12,365 bases of DNA from Candidatus Symbiobacter sp. (GCA_030054015.1 JASGCR010000035.1:1-12365); one strand, 5' to 3'; counted from the stretch's first letter, positions 1-7,212 are shown. Made by a program: numbers and translations. Notes: generated by a model not told the origin, from the letters alone.

Positions 1-25
1 GCCTACGCTCGCCAAGCTTTTCTAT

Positions 26-65
26 CCCCCCCTTCCTAAGCAGGAAGGGGGGGTCAGAGATTGTT
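26..65. terminator. Strong GC hairpin, possible terminator
   Basis: A perfect 12-bp inverted repeat (26-37 with 42-53; arm cccccccttcct) closes a 4-base loop. A T-rich run (61-69) starts about 8 bases after the stem, farther than in a classical intrinsic terminator. It could end a gene upstream of the window, or be only a repeat arm. Confidence 0.4.
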
Positions 66-125
66 TTTTGACTTATTCAGGCTTTCCTTAGAGCCTGTGC
101 GATAATTATTAAAAGTTGAGTTAGC

Positions 126-282
126 GCGTCTTCACCCGCCGCTTGCGTTAGCAAGCGAGTCGGGTGATCCAGCTTTGACGCGCGTCTGCGCGTCAAAAAT
201 CGTATTTTTTGCTCGAAATAGACATTTCGAGCAAGCTGGATACCCCGACTCGCCGCATAAATGCGGCGGCGGGGTAAGACGC
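126..282. repeat. Nested palindromic repeat, copy 1 (four hairpins)
   Basis: Outer arms gcgtctt...aagacgc enclose four perfect or near-perfect hairpins: 140-146/151-157 extended by 132-138/161-167; 176-183/188-195; 211-219/224-232; and 251-258/261-268 extended by 241-247/270-276. The second and third hairpins sit inside an 8-bp stem, tccagctt (168-175) with aagctgga (233-240). The plan (closing stem, left arm, central arm, right arm) is that of the repeats at 2273, 5234 and 8906, but the arm sequences differ. The function is unknown; it resembles a REP/BIME-type or palindromic mobile sequence. Confidence 0.75.
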
Positions 283-376
283 AACTTAAAGTTCATGATA
301 TGATACTTAATTTTGAATCAGGCTCTAACTCCCCCCAAAAAACTCCCACCCCCCAAACCTTTCCGAAATATTTGTT

Positions 377-405
377 TTGACATCATGTGGTGCCGCATTT
401 ACAGT
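377..405 (+). promoter_or_regulatory. Sigma70-type promoter for the MHS transporter
   Basis: A perfect -35 box TTGACA (377-382) is followed by a 17-base spacer and a -10 box TACAGT (400-405, 4 of 6 to consensus). Transcription would begin near 412, giving a leader of about 75 bases before the ATG at 489. This is the best promoter match in the leader. Confidence 0.55.
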
Positions 406-488
406 TTATTCACGGAAAAAATTCGGGTGGATGACCCGATGAGGATGCGTTCAATTTCAACCCTAGATTCAACCAAAGGAGCGGAACA

Positions 489-2222
489 ATGACAGCAGCA
501 AGTAAGGCAATGGCCACACCCAAACGACCGCATAAAATGACGAAAGAAGAAAGGAAGATCATTTTTGCCACCTCGCTTGGGACGGTGTTCGAATGGTATG
601 ATTTTTATATTTTTGGCTCCCTGGCCGCCGTCATGGCCAAACATTTTTACGCCCCATCCATAAGCCCCACCATGGGGCTCGTGTTTGCTTTGCTCACATT
701 TGCGGCGGGTTTTGCCGCGCGGCCATTCGGGGCCTTTGTGTTTGGGCGGCTGGGCGATTTGGTCGGGCGTAAATATACGTTTTTGGTGACCATCAGTCTT
801 ATGGGCGGCGCGACGTTTTTATTCGGTTTGTTACCTGGCTATGAATCGGTCGGTATTTTGGCACCGATATTGTTGCTGGCCTTGCGCTTGATCCAGGGCT
901 TGGCGATTGGTGGCGAATATGGCGGGGCGGCGATTTACGTCGCCGAGCATTCGCCGCATGATAGACGCGGTTTTTACACGTCATGGATTCAAACCACGGC
1001 GGCGTTGGGGGCGTTTTTGTCCTTTGGCATCATCCTGGCGGTGCGGTTATTGATGCGTGACGACACATTAGAAGGCGCGGCGCGGGATGCCGAGTTTGAA
1101 TCTTGGGGTTGGCGTCTGCCCTATTTATTCTCGGCGGTCTTGCTGATCGTGTCGATCTGGATTCGCTTGAAATTGAGCGAAAGCCCGCTTTTCACCAAAA
1201 TGAAGGCTGAGGGTACCCACTCCAAAACGCCGCTCAAAGACAGTTTCACCAAATGGAAGAATCTGCGTTACGTCTTGGTGGCTTTGTTTGGCATTAATAT
1301 GGGGCAAGCGGTAATCTTTTACACCTGCCAGTTTTACAGCTTGACCTTTATTACCGCCTTGCTGAAAATGGACCCGATTGCGGCCAATTGGATGTTGATT
1401 ATTGCGACCGCCCTTACCACGCCGTTTTTCGTGTTTTTTGGGGCTTTGTCGGATCGCATTGGCCGCAAATGGATCATTATGACCGGCATGGCCTGCGCGG
1501 TGTTGTTCTATTTCCCAATTTTCAAGGGCATCACCCATTTCGGCAATCCCGCCCTTGAACAGGCAGTGGCGACAACGCCCGTGGTCATTCAAACCGACCC
1601 AGCCGATTGTAATTCGCAATTTGACCCCATTGGCAAACGGGTCTTTACCTCGCCCTGTGACATTGCCGCCCGAACCTTGGCCAATAAGGGGATTCCCTAT
1701 AATTACCAAGATGCTCCGGCTGGGACGGTGGCCAGCATAAATGTCGGTACGGTGGCGATCCCGTCTTATAATGCCGCCCTCCCCGCCGATGCCGACCAAG
1801 CCGCCAAGGATGCCCTGGCCGCCAGCAAAAAGGAGTTTGACGAAAAACTGGCGACCGCCCTCAAAGAAGCCAATTACCCGGCCAGTGCCAATCCGGTTGA
1901 GGCCAATTACGTCATGGTGACGATATTGATCATGATCACCATGTTGTTTAGCACGATGACCTATGGGCCATTGGCGGCAACTTTGGTGGAATTGTTCCCG
2001 ACGCGGATTCGCTATAGTTCCATGTCGGTGCCGTACCATTTTGGCAATGGCTGGTTTGGTGGGTTCTTGCCCGCGACCTCCTTGGCCATCGTGGTGGCGA
2101 CGGGCAATATCTATGCCGGTCTGTGGTATCCGATTATCATTGCCGGGGTCTGTTTCGTGGTGGGGTCGATCTTCCTTCACGAAACCAAAAACGTGGACAT
2201 CACCACCCACGAACATAAATAA
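489..2222 (+). CDS. MFS transporter, metabolite:H+ symporter (MHS) family, with long insertion
   Basis: This 577-residue protein is a proton-coupled inner-membrane transporter of the MHS family (relatives of ProP, ShiA and KgtP). Visible signatures are GTVFEWYDFY (31-40), the MFS motif A GRLGDLVGRK (86-95), GGEYGGAA (141-148), a second motif-A-like SDRIGRK (321-327) and FPTRIRYSS (503-511). Hydrophobic segments fit about 12 helices. Usual MHS proteins have about 430-450 residues; the excess is a hydrophilic stretch, roughly 349-472, between two C-half helices, with Cys374 and Cys390 and an Ala/Lys/Asp-rich end. AAGGAG at 476-481 lies 7 bases before the ATG and fixes the start. The gene stands alone between repeat regions. 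The substrate cannot be read from sequence; organic acids or osmolytes are typical. Confidence 0.93.
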   Translation: MTAASKAMATPKRPHKMTKEERKIIFATSLGTVFEWYDFYIFGSLAAVMAKHFYAPSISPTMGLVFALLTFAAGFAARPFGAFVFGRLGDLVGRKYTFLVTISLMGGATFLFGLLPGYESVGILAPILLLALRLIQGLAIGGEYGGAAIYVAEHSPHDRRGFYTSWIQTTAALGAFLSFGIILAVRLLMRDDTLEGAARDAEFESWGWRLPYLFSAVLLIVSIWIRLKLSESPLFTKMKAEGTHSKTPLKDSFTKWKNLRYVLVALFGINMGQAVIFYTCQFYSLTFITALLKMDPIAANWMLIIATALTTPFFVFFGALSDRIGRKWIIMTGMACAVLFYFPIFKGITHFGNPALEQAVATTPVVIQTDPADCNSQFDPIGKRVFTSPCDIAARTLANKGIPYNYQDAPAGTVASINVGTVAIPSYNAALPADADQAAKDALAASKKEFDEKLATALKEANYPASANPVEANYVMVTILIMITMLFSTMTYGPLAATLVELFPTRIRYSSMSVPYHFGNGWFGGFLPATSLAIVVATGNIYAGLWYPIIIAGVCFVVGSIFLHETKNVDITTHEHK

Positions 2223-2272
2223 CCGAGCGGTGGCGTGCCTCCAAGGAGCGTGATGCCCGCCACCACCAAACA

Positions 2273-2416
2273 GCGTCATTACCCACCGCGCTGTCCGTTA
2301 TTAACGGACAGCGCGAGTTGGGTAATCCCCCAGGAGTATTGTTCCCCAAAACGCCTGGGGGATATTCCTTCTCGGACTGCAAGCGGATTCCCGCTTGCCC
2401 TCCGGCGGGGAATGAC
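2273..2416. repeat. Cloverleaf repeat, copy 2
   Basis: The closing stem is gcgtcatt (2273-2280) with aatgac (2411-2416). The left arm is a perfect 13-bp hairpin (2287-2299/2303-2315) on the stem attaccca/tgggtaat (2278-2285/2319-2326). The central arm pairs cccccagg (2327-2334) with cctggggg (2354-2361). The right arm pairs gcaagcgg (2379-2386) with ccgcttgc (2391-2398). The right arm is an inverted version of the left arm of copy 3 (5248-5279). A T-run does not follow, so it is not an obvious terminator for the transporter. Confidence 0.8.
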
Positions 2417-2423
2417 AACTCCT

Positions 2424-2655
2424 ATAGGAAAGTCCGAATAAGTCACTTTTTTGCCAAAAGAACGGCGCATTTGCGAGCGGCAATTTTACCGGAGCAGTTG
2501 CGCCGTAGGCGCAGAGCGACGGTGTAAAATTCGCCGCGAAGCAATCCAGAAAAATCTAGCAATTTCAGGATGCTACTGGATTGCTTCGCGGTTGCGATGC
2601 AACCGCTCGCAAATGCCATTTTTTTTGCTTTTTGGACTTATTCGGAGGTTCCTAT
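2424..2655. mobile_element. MITE-like element with 21-bp terminal inverted repeats
   Basis: Ends 2424-2444 and 2635-2655 are inverted repeats matching at 19 of 21 positions (core TCCGAATAAGTC). Inside lie a 14-bp inverted repeat (2467-2480 with 2603-2616), a small hairpin tgcgcc/ggcgca (2499-2504/2508-2513), and a perfect 16-bp hairpin (2534-2549 with 2576-2591) whose loop has its own stem tagca/tgcta. There is no coding sequence, so movement would need a transposase in trans. Single ends with the same core occur at 70-90 and 8845-8864. No clear target-site duplication is visible. It could instead be a large structured intergenic repeat that moves by recombination. Confidence 0.6.
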
Positions 2656-2738
2656 TGGCGCTCTTTGGCTGCGGCGGCGGGGAATGACGCTCTTCTTGCT
2701 AAGCTCAGTACTAAAAAAAGCGTGATGCCGCGACCAAC

Positions 2739-2767
2739 TTGACAAGTGGTTATGAATTAGGTAAATG
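2739..2767 (+). promoter_or_regulatory. Candidate promoter for tig
   Basis: A perfect -35 TTGACA (2739-2744), a 17-base spacer and a weak -10 TAAATG (2762-2767, 3 of 6). It lies about 80 bases before the tig start, outside the repeats, so transcription of tig probably begins here. Confidence 0.4.
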
Positions 2768-2846
2768 CTGCTCTCAAGGACTGAGTTGGTTTGCCCAGAC
2801 AACAGGGGCGAGCGGAAAAAATTTATTTTAATCGGAAGCCAAGACC

Positions 2847-4334
2847 ATGCAGGTTATAGAAACCCAAAATGAAGGTTTAAAACGCCAGTACAAAGTAACA
2901 TTGGCAGCCGGTGACATTAGTAACAGGCTGGATTCGCGCCTGACCGAATTATCGCGCAGCCTGCGTTTGCCTGGGTTTCGTCCGGGCAAAGTACCGACCA
3001 GTTTAATGCGCCAACGTTACGGCAATGCGGTCTATAAAGAAGTCCTGGAAGACATGGCACGCGACAGTTCGGATGAATTGTTGCGTGAACGCCATTTGCG
3101 CCCCTCGCGCCAACCGCAAGTATCCGCCAGCACGATCGAGAAAAATGGCGATTTCGTTTATGAACTGGCCGTCGAAATCTTGCCTGAAATCAAGGTGATG
3201 GATTTAAGCACCCTCGATTTGACCCGCGAAATTGCCGAAATTTCCGAGTCCGACATCGACCATGCCTTCGAAGAATTTAGCACCCGTTTTCCCAAATACG
3301 ACCCGGCGGAATCGGATCATGTCGCCGCCATGGGCGACCGTGTCATCATTGATTTTACTGGCAAATTGAACGGCACCGCCTTTGAGGGCGGCACCGCGAC
3401 GGATTTCTCGCTGGATTTGGGTTCGGGGCAGTTCGTGCCAGGTTTTGAAGAAGGTTTGGTCGGCAGCAAAATCGGCGACCAAAGAACCCTTGAAATCAAA
3501 TTTCCCGATGACTATAAGGCGGCGCATTTGGCTGGACAAACCACCGAATTCGATGTCACGGTGAAACAGATCAACGTCAAAGCCAAAGAAAGCCCCGCCG
3601 AAATGGTGGCACGAGTGGGCTTTGAAACGGTTGATTCATTGCGCGACTTCTTCAAAGATCAATTGACCAAAGAATTCGAACAGCAATCGCGCACCAAATT
3701 AAAGATAAAATTGCTCGATCAATTGAATGTCCAGCATGATTTTCCTTTGCCCATGAGCATGGTTGAGGATGAATTCAAAACCATTTGGGCGCAATTATTT
3801 GAGAATGAGGGCAATGTCCCGCCTCCGCCTTTGCCGCCCAAACAAGATGATACCTCGGATGATGCCGCCAAAGCCGAAGATCATCCGATGATGAGTTTGG
3901 CACAGCAGCGCGAATACCGCCAAATTGCCGAACGGCGGGTGCGGGTCGGGTTGGTATTGTCGGAAATTGCGCGGTTGAACCAGATCACCGTGTCGGATGG
4001 CGAAATGCGCCACGCCATGCGGGATACCGCCCAAAATTATCGCGGTCAAGAAAAACGCATCTTGGATTTCTTGCAAAAAAATCCGGCGGCCCAGGAACGT
4101 TTACGCGGGCCTATTTTGGAAGAAAAAATCGTCAATTTTATTTTCCAATTAACCAAAGTCAAGGAAACCAAGGTATCGCGCGACGAATTATTTGCGGTTG
4201 AGGAAGAAGTCTCGGCTTTGACCGACAAAAATGAGGAGGCGGCCAAAGACAAAAAAGCCTCGGCCAAGTCGGCCAAAAAATCGGCTAAACCCAAGGGGGA
4301 TGCCAAGGGGGATGACGCGGTGGCGGATGAATAA
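2847..4334 (+). CDS. tig: Trigger factor, ribosome-associated chaperone and prolyl isomerase
   Basis: Trigger factor binds beside the ribosome exit tunnel and shields new chains in the cytoplasm. The N-terminal ribosome-binding domain (about 1-115) has the diagnostic loop GFRPGKVP (43-50). An FKBP-type peptidyl-prolyl isomerase domain follows (about 155-242; VIIDFTGKLNG at 166-176, GQFVPGFEEGL at 194-204). The C-terminal chaperone arms fill about 250-450. At 495 residues it is longer than the E. coli protein (432). The excess is a Pro/Asp-rich insertion (about 322-347, including PPPPLPP) and a Lys/Ala-rich tail (about 462-495). GGAAG at 2834-2838 lies 8 bases before the ATG. clpP follows about 195 bases later, the usual tig-clpP order, with its own leader. 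Confidence 0.97.
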   Translation: MQVIETQNEGLKRQYKVTLAAGDISNRLDSRLTELSRSLRLPGFRPGKVPTSLMRQRYGNAVYKEVLEDMARDSSDELLRERHLRPSRQPQVSASTIEKNGDFVYELAVEILPEIKVMDLSTLDLTREIAEISESDIDHAFEEFSTRFPKYDPAESDHVAAMGDRVIIDFTGKLNGTAFEGGTATDFSLDLGSGQFVPGFEEGLVGSKIGDQRTLEIKFPDDYKAAHLAGQTTEFDVTVKQINVKAKESPAEMVARVGFETVDSLRDFFKDQLTKEFEQQSRTKLKIKLLDQLNVQHDFPLPMSMVEDEFKTIWAQLFENEGNVPPPPLPPKQDDTSDDAAKAEDHPMMSLAQQREYRQIAERRVRVGLVLSEIARLNQITVSDGEMRHAMRDTAQNYRGQEKRILDFLQKNPAAQERLRGPILEEKIVNFIFQLTKVKETKVSRDELFAVEEEVSALTDKNEEAAKDKKASAKSAKKSAKPKGDAKGDDAVADE

Positions 4335-4480
4335 TCGCATATTCCCGTAATCCCGATCACATTGCGGATCAAGCTGTAGCGAATGCGGCGAAAAAATCGG
4401 GCAAAAAATCATCTTCCTCATAGTCCGTAACGTGATATGATGTTGGGTGATTTTTGGTTGGTTAACGGCCGGTCTTATCG

Positions 4481-4512
4481 TGATCGCGGCGGTTTTATTT
4501 CGCCCGCGATCA
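4481..4512 (+). promoter_or_regulatory. Hairpin in the clpP leader
   Basis: tgatcgcgg (4481-4489) pairs perfectly with ccgcgatca (4504-4512) around a 14-base loop rich in T. It ends 5 bases before the AGGA (4518-4521) of clpP, so it could affect ribosome access or message stability. No regulator is identifiable. Confidence 0.35.
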
Positions 4513-4529
4513 AATCCAGGAAAATGATC

Positions 4530-5168
4530 ATGCACGATCCTTATGAATATTATATGAATAATTTGGTGCCGATGGTGGTTGAACAAACCGCCCGCGGCGA
4601 GCGATCTTTTGATATTTACTCGCGCTTGTTAAAAGAGCGGATTATTTTCTTGGTTGGGCCAATCAATGACAATGTGTCGAGTCTGGTCTGCGCGCAGCTG
4701 TTGTTTTTGGAATCGGAAAACCCGACCAAAGATATTTCGCTCTATATCAATTCGCCAGGCGGGGTGGTGACGTCGGGTTTGGCGATGTATGACACGATGC
4801 AATATATCAAACCCGATGTTTCAACCATGTGCATCGGCCAGGCCGCCAGCGCGGGTTCCTTGCTGTTAATGGCGGGAGCCAAGGGCAAACGCCTGTCTTT
4901 GCCCAATTCGCGCATTATGATTCACCAACCTTCGGGCGGTGCGCAAGGCCAGGCGACCGATATTGAAATCCAGGCCCGCGAAATTTTGACTTTGCGCGAG
5001 CGCTTGAATAAGATTTATGCCGAACATTGCGGCCAGACTCTGTCGGTGATCGAAAAATCAATGGAGCGTGACAATTTCTTATCCCCCGAAGAAGCCAAAG
5101 TTTTCGGCCTCATTGACCGCGTGGTGGATAAACGCGAAGCTGTACCGGCCAAACCTGAACCCATGTAG
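4530..5168 (+). CDS. clpP: ATP-dependent Clp protease proteolytic subunit ClpP
   Basis: ClpP is the serine peptidase that forms two stacked heptameric rings and degrades proteins unfolded by ClpX or ClpA. With the start at 4530 it has 212 residues, close to the E. coli 207. The catalytic triad is visible: Ser107 in GQAASAG, His132 in MIHQPSGG and Asp181 in ERDNFLS. The LVPMVVEQTARGERSFDIYS segment near the N-terminus is typical. The frame opens earlier (4437), but that adds a poor 31-residue extension. AGGA at 4518-4521 lies 8 bases before 4530, and MHDPYEYY resembles alphaproteobacterial ClpP starts. An ATG at 4524 is a weaker alternative. clpX does not follow; a repeat and mlaE do. Confidence 0.96.
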   Translation: MHDPYEYYMNNLVPMVVEQTARGERSFDIYSRLLKERIIFLVGPINDNVSSLVCAQLLFLESENPTKDISLYINSPGGVVTSGLAMYDTMQYIKPDVSTMCIGQAASAGSLLLMAGAKGKRLSLPNSRIMIHQPSGGAQGQATDIEIQAREILTLRERLNKIYAEHCGQTLSVIEKSMERDNFLSPEEAKVFGLIDRVVDKREAVPAKPEPM

Positions 5169-5503
5169 GCGGTGGCGACGGCAAGAGGAGTCGTCATTAC
5201 CCGCCGCCGCAGCCAAAGAGCGTCAAAAAAAGGGCGTCATTACCCGCCAGACTGCAAGCGGGAATCCGCTTGCAGTCTGAGTCGGGTAATCCCCCAGGAA
5301 TATTATTCATCAATACTCCTGGGGGATATTCCTTCTCGAAATATCCGTTACACGGGTCGCCGCGTAAGTGAAAGCGGCGACAAAATAAAGTTGCCGCCGC
5401 TTTCATTTACGCGGCGGCTTTCGGCGGGTAATGACGCTCCTCATTTGCCGCTCTTGGTAATTGCGGCGGGTAATGACGCTCCTTTTTTACGGAAATATCA
5501 CCC
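5169..5503. other. Repeat-filled gap between clpP and mlaE
   Basis: These 335 bases carry no convincing gene. They contain boundary motifs of the repeat family (about 5188-5206 and 5464-5482) on both sides of cloverleaf copy 3. A frame of 152 codons crosses the region, but its product is repeat-derived. I see no strong promoter for mlaE; transcription may start inside the repeat or read through from clpP. Confidence 0.7.
5234..5437. repeat. Cloverleaf repeat, copy 3 (chimeric right side)
   Basis: The closing stem is gcgtcatt (5234-5241) with aatgacgc (5430-5437). The left arm is a perfect 14-bp hairpin with loop gaat (5248-5261/5266-5279) on attaccc/gggtaat (5239-5245/5284-5290). The central arm pairs cccccagga (5291-5299) with tcctggggg (5317-5325). 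The right side is longer than in other copies. It begins with half of an arm like that of copy 4 (ctcgaaatatccg, 5336-5346 region), then carries gtcgccgc/gcggcgac (5356-5363/5374-5381). That hairpin also pairs as a whole with 5396-5415 (5359-5378, one mismatch). It looks like a recombinant of two arms. Confidence 0.75.
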
Positions 5504-6352
5504 ATGCCAAATCAGGTACCCGCCGCTCGGCCGCCGCAAAAGGCCAATTTCCTCCGCTGGGTCGCAAAGAACAGCGCGGCCAGGCTCGCCAATTTGGGGC
5601 AGGTTTTTCTTAGATTTCTCGCCCAATTAGGGGTATTTGCGCTTTTCTTTGGGCGCGGCATTTATCACATATTTCGCCCGCCATTTTATCTGCGCTTGTG
5701 CCTACGCCAATTGGTTGAAATTGGATTTTATTCATTGCCGGTGGTGGGATTGACCGCTTTATTTACCGGCATGGTTTTGGCGTTGCAATCTTATACCGGA
5801 TTTTCCCGCTTCAATGCCGAGAGCGCGATTGCCAATGTGGTGGCATTGTCGATGGTGCGCGAATTGGGGCCGGTATTGGCGGGATTAATGGTGGCGGGGC
5901 GGGTGGGCGCGGCCATGGCCGCCGAGCTTGGCACCATGCGCGTGACCGAACAAATTGACGCGATGCAAACTCTATCGACCCATCCGATCAAATATCTGGT
6001 GGTGCCGCGCCTGGTGGCGGGCATGATCGCCCTGCCGATTTTGGTGCTGATCGCGGATGTGATCGGCATTATGGGCGGCTGGGTCGTGGCGGTTGGAAAA
6101 TTGGATTTTAATTCCAGTGCCTATATGGTGAGTACGGTTGATTTTATCCACAGCGATGATGTCGTGTCCGGCTTGGTCAAGGCGGCGGTGTTTGGCTTGC
6201 TCATTGCGCTTTCGGGCTGTTATTTTGGCTATCATTCCAAACGCGGGGCCCAAGGCGTGGGACAGGCGACAACTTTGGCGGTGGTGATGGCATCGATCTT
6301 AATCTTGGCATCGGATTATGTCTTGACCGAACTGTTTTTTGCGCGGCATTAA
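5504..6352 (+). CDS. mlaE: MlaE-type ABC transporter permease (phospholipid / organic solvent resistance)
   Basis: MlaE is the inner-membrane permease of the Mla complex, which moves phospholipids between inner and outer membranes and helps keep the outer membrane asymmetric. The 282-residue product carries the family signature from ELGPVLAGLMVAGRVGAAMA (120-139) into ELGTMRVTEQIDAM (141-154), and several hydrophobic segments (about 75-96, 118-140, 168-198, 225-242, 257-278). It has about 20-25 more N-terminal residues than E. coli MlaE. The ribosome site before this ATG is weak (GGAA at 5491-5494), so a somewhat later start is possible. The gene lies 14 bases upstream of mlaF. No mlaD (periplasmic MCE protein) is in the window. 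Confidence 0.94.
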   Translation: MPNQVPAARPPQKANFLRWVAKNSAARLANLGQVFLRFLAQLGVFALFFGRGIYHIFRPPFYLRLCLRQLVEIGFYSLPVVGLTALFTGMVLALQSYTGFSRFNAESAIANVVALSMVRELGPVLAGLMVAGRVGAAMAAELGTMRVTEQIDAMQTLSTHPIKYLVVPRLVAGMIALPILVLIADVIGIMGGWVVAVGKLDFNSSAYMVSTVDFIHSDDVVSGLVKAAVFGLLIALSGCYFGYHSKRGAQGVGQATTLAVVMASILILASDYVLTELFFARH

Positions 6353-6366
6353 GGGGGGCGTTCACG

Positions 6367-7164
6367 ATGCAAGAAATGCAGGAATCCAAAACCGCCACGC
6401 CTTCCATCCAACTGATTGATGTGTATAAAAGTTTTGGCCGCAAAAACGTGCTGCATCCGGTCAATATTGCGATTAAACCCCACCGATCGACCGTGATAAT
6501 CGGCCAGTCCGGCACCGGCAAATCGGTTTTGCTTAAATTGATCCTGGGCTTGTTAAAGCCGGATCACGGGCAAATTCTGATTAATGGGCTGGATCGCGCC
6601 AAATTCGCCGCCATCCAACCGCGGACAAGCAAGCTGCCCCGTTTTGGCATGTTGTTCCAAGGCGCGGCTTTGTTCGATTCGCTGACCGTGTGGGAAAATG
6701 TGGTTTTTGGCTTGATTGAGGGGCAAGGCATGAAACGCGCCGATGCCTATCCCTTGGCCCTGGTCGCCCTGGCCCAGGTGGGATTGCCCGCCGAAGTCGC
6801 GTCGTTATTCCCGTCGGAATTATCGGGCGGAATGCAAAAACGCGTCGGCCTCGCCCGCGCCATCGCCACCAAGCCGGATTTTCTGTTTTTTGACGAACCC
6901 ACGACGGGTTTAGACCCCATTATGGCGGATGTGATTAACGAATTGATCCGCGCAACCGTGAGCAAATTGCAGGTCACGTCCCTGTCGATCACTCATGACA
7001 TGGCTTCGGTGCGCAAAATCGCGGATGATGTGGCGATGCTGCATCAGGGACAGATCATCTGGTTTGGCACCCTCGCCGAGATGGAAACATCCCAAAACCC
7101 CTATCTGCAACAATTCATCCATGGCCGCAGCGAGGGGCCGATTCAGGCGCAGATTCGGGCGTGA
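6367..7164 (+). CDS. mlaF: MlaF-type ABC transporter ATP-binding protein
   Basis: MlaF is the cytoplasmic ATPase that drives the MlaE permease. The 265-residue protein has every ABC element: Walker A GQSGTGKS (46-53), Q-loop Gln98 (LFQGAALFDSLTV), signature LSGGMQKRV (152-160), Walker B FLFFDEP with catalytic Glu177, D-loop GLDP (181-184) and H-loop His210. The LFQGAALFDSLTVWENV stretch and GGMQKRVGLARA are characteristic of the Mla/Ttg2A ATPases. A G-rich ribosome site (6353-6359) overlaps the end of mlaE, so the two are co-translated. In most genomes mlaD comes next; here 150 bases of non-coding DNA and a Sel1-repeat gene follow. Confidence 0.95.
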   Translation: MQEMQESKTATPSIQLIDVYKSFGRKNVLHPVNIAIKPHRSTVIIGQSGTGKSVLLKLILGLLKPDHGQILINGLDRAKFAAIQPRTSKLPRFGMLFQGAALFDSLTVWENVVFGLIEGQGMKRADAYPLALVALAQVGLPAEVASLFPSELSGGMQKRVGLARAIATKPDFLFFDEPTTGLDPIMADVINELIRATVSKLQVTSLSITHDMASVRKIADDVAMLHQGQIIWFGTLAEMETSQNPYLQQFIHGRSEGPIQAQIRA

Positions 7165-7212
7165 TTTGGGGTGGTATTTTTCAGGCATGTTAGCGATTGG
7201 TTGATTTATTCA

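Larger units (their letters stand above)
1..488. other. Non-coding leader upstream of the MHS transporter
   Basis: This 488-base stretch has no credible gene. From left to right it holds a perfect 12-bp hairpin (26-53), a T-rich run, a solo MITE-like end (70-90), a nested four-hairpin repeat (126-282), an outer 9-bp inverted repeat (89-97 with 319-327), and a promoter (377-405) with a ribosome binding site (476-481) for the transporter. The short reading frames crossing it have no family resemblance. The first 70 bases may be the inner right part of another MITE-like element whose left end lies outside the window, because the order 'gctcgc..., T-rich run, gacttattc' resembles that near 2605-2643. 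Confidence 0.7.
2223..2846. other. Repeat-filled intergenic region between the transporter and tig
   Basis: I see no gene in these 624 bases. They hold a repeat-family boundary motif (about 2245-2261), cloverleaf repeat copy 2 (2273-2416), a MITE-like element (2424-2655), another boundary motif in reverse orientation (2676-2690), and a promoter candidate for tig (2739-2767). Several short open frames exist on both strands, but they follow palindromic DNA and mirror each other, which is what inverted repeats produce. Confidence 0.75.

Noticed and set aside
126..282. tRNA or known structured RNA because of the cloverleaf look
   Set aside because: The stems are too long and symmetric, there is no anticodon or acceptor pattern and no T-loop, and the same plan recurs with unrelated arm sequences.
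1125..2279. 384-codon open frame on the - strand opposite the transporter
   Set aside because: Its product is rich in His, Arg and Gly with no family resemblance. It is the antisense shadow of the well-supported MHS gene.
2200..2687. Several 60-80 codon frames on both strands between the transporter and tig
   Set aside because: They overlap inverted repeats and mirror each other. Similar peptides arise from the copies at 5200 and 8900, so they come from the repeat DNA rather than from genes.
4437..4529. Upstream start for clpP giving a 243-residue protein
   Set aside because: The extension has no family match and crosses the leader hairpin. The ATG at 4530 has a well-spaced AGGA and gives the usual ClpP length.
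5172..5630. 152-codon open frame after clpP
   Set aside because: It runs through cloverleaf copy 3 and into mlaE. The product reflects repeat DNA, and no ribosome site supports it.
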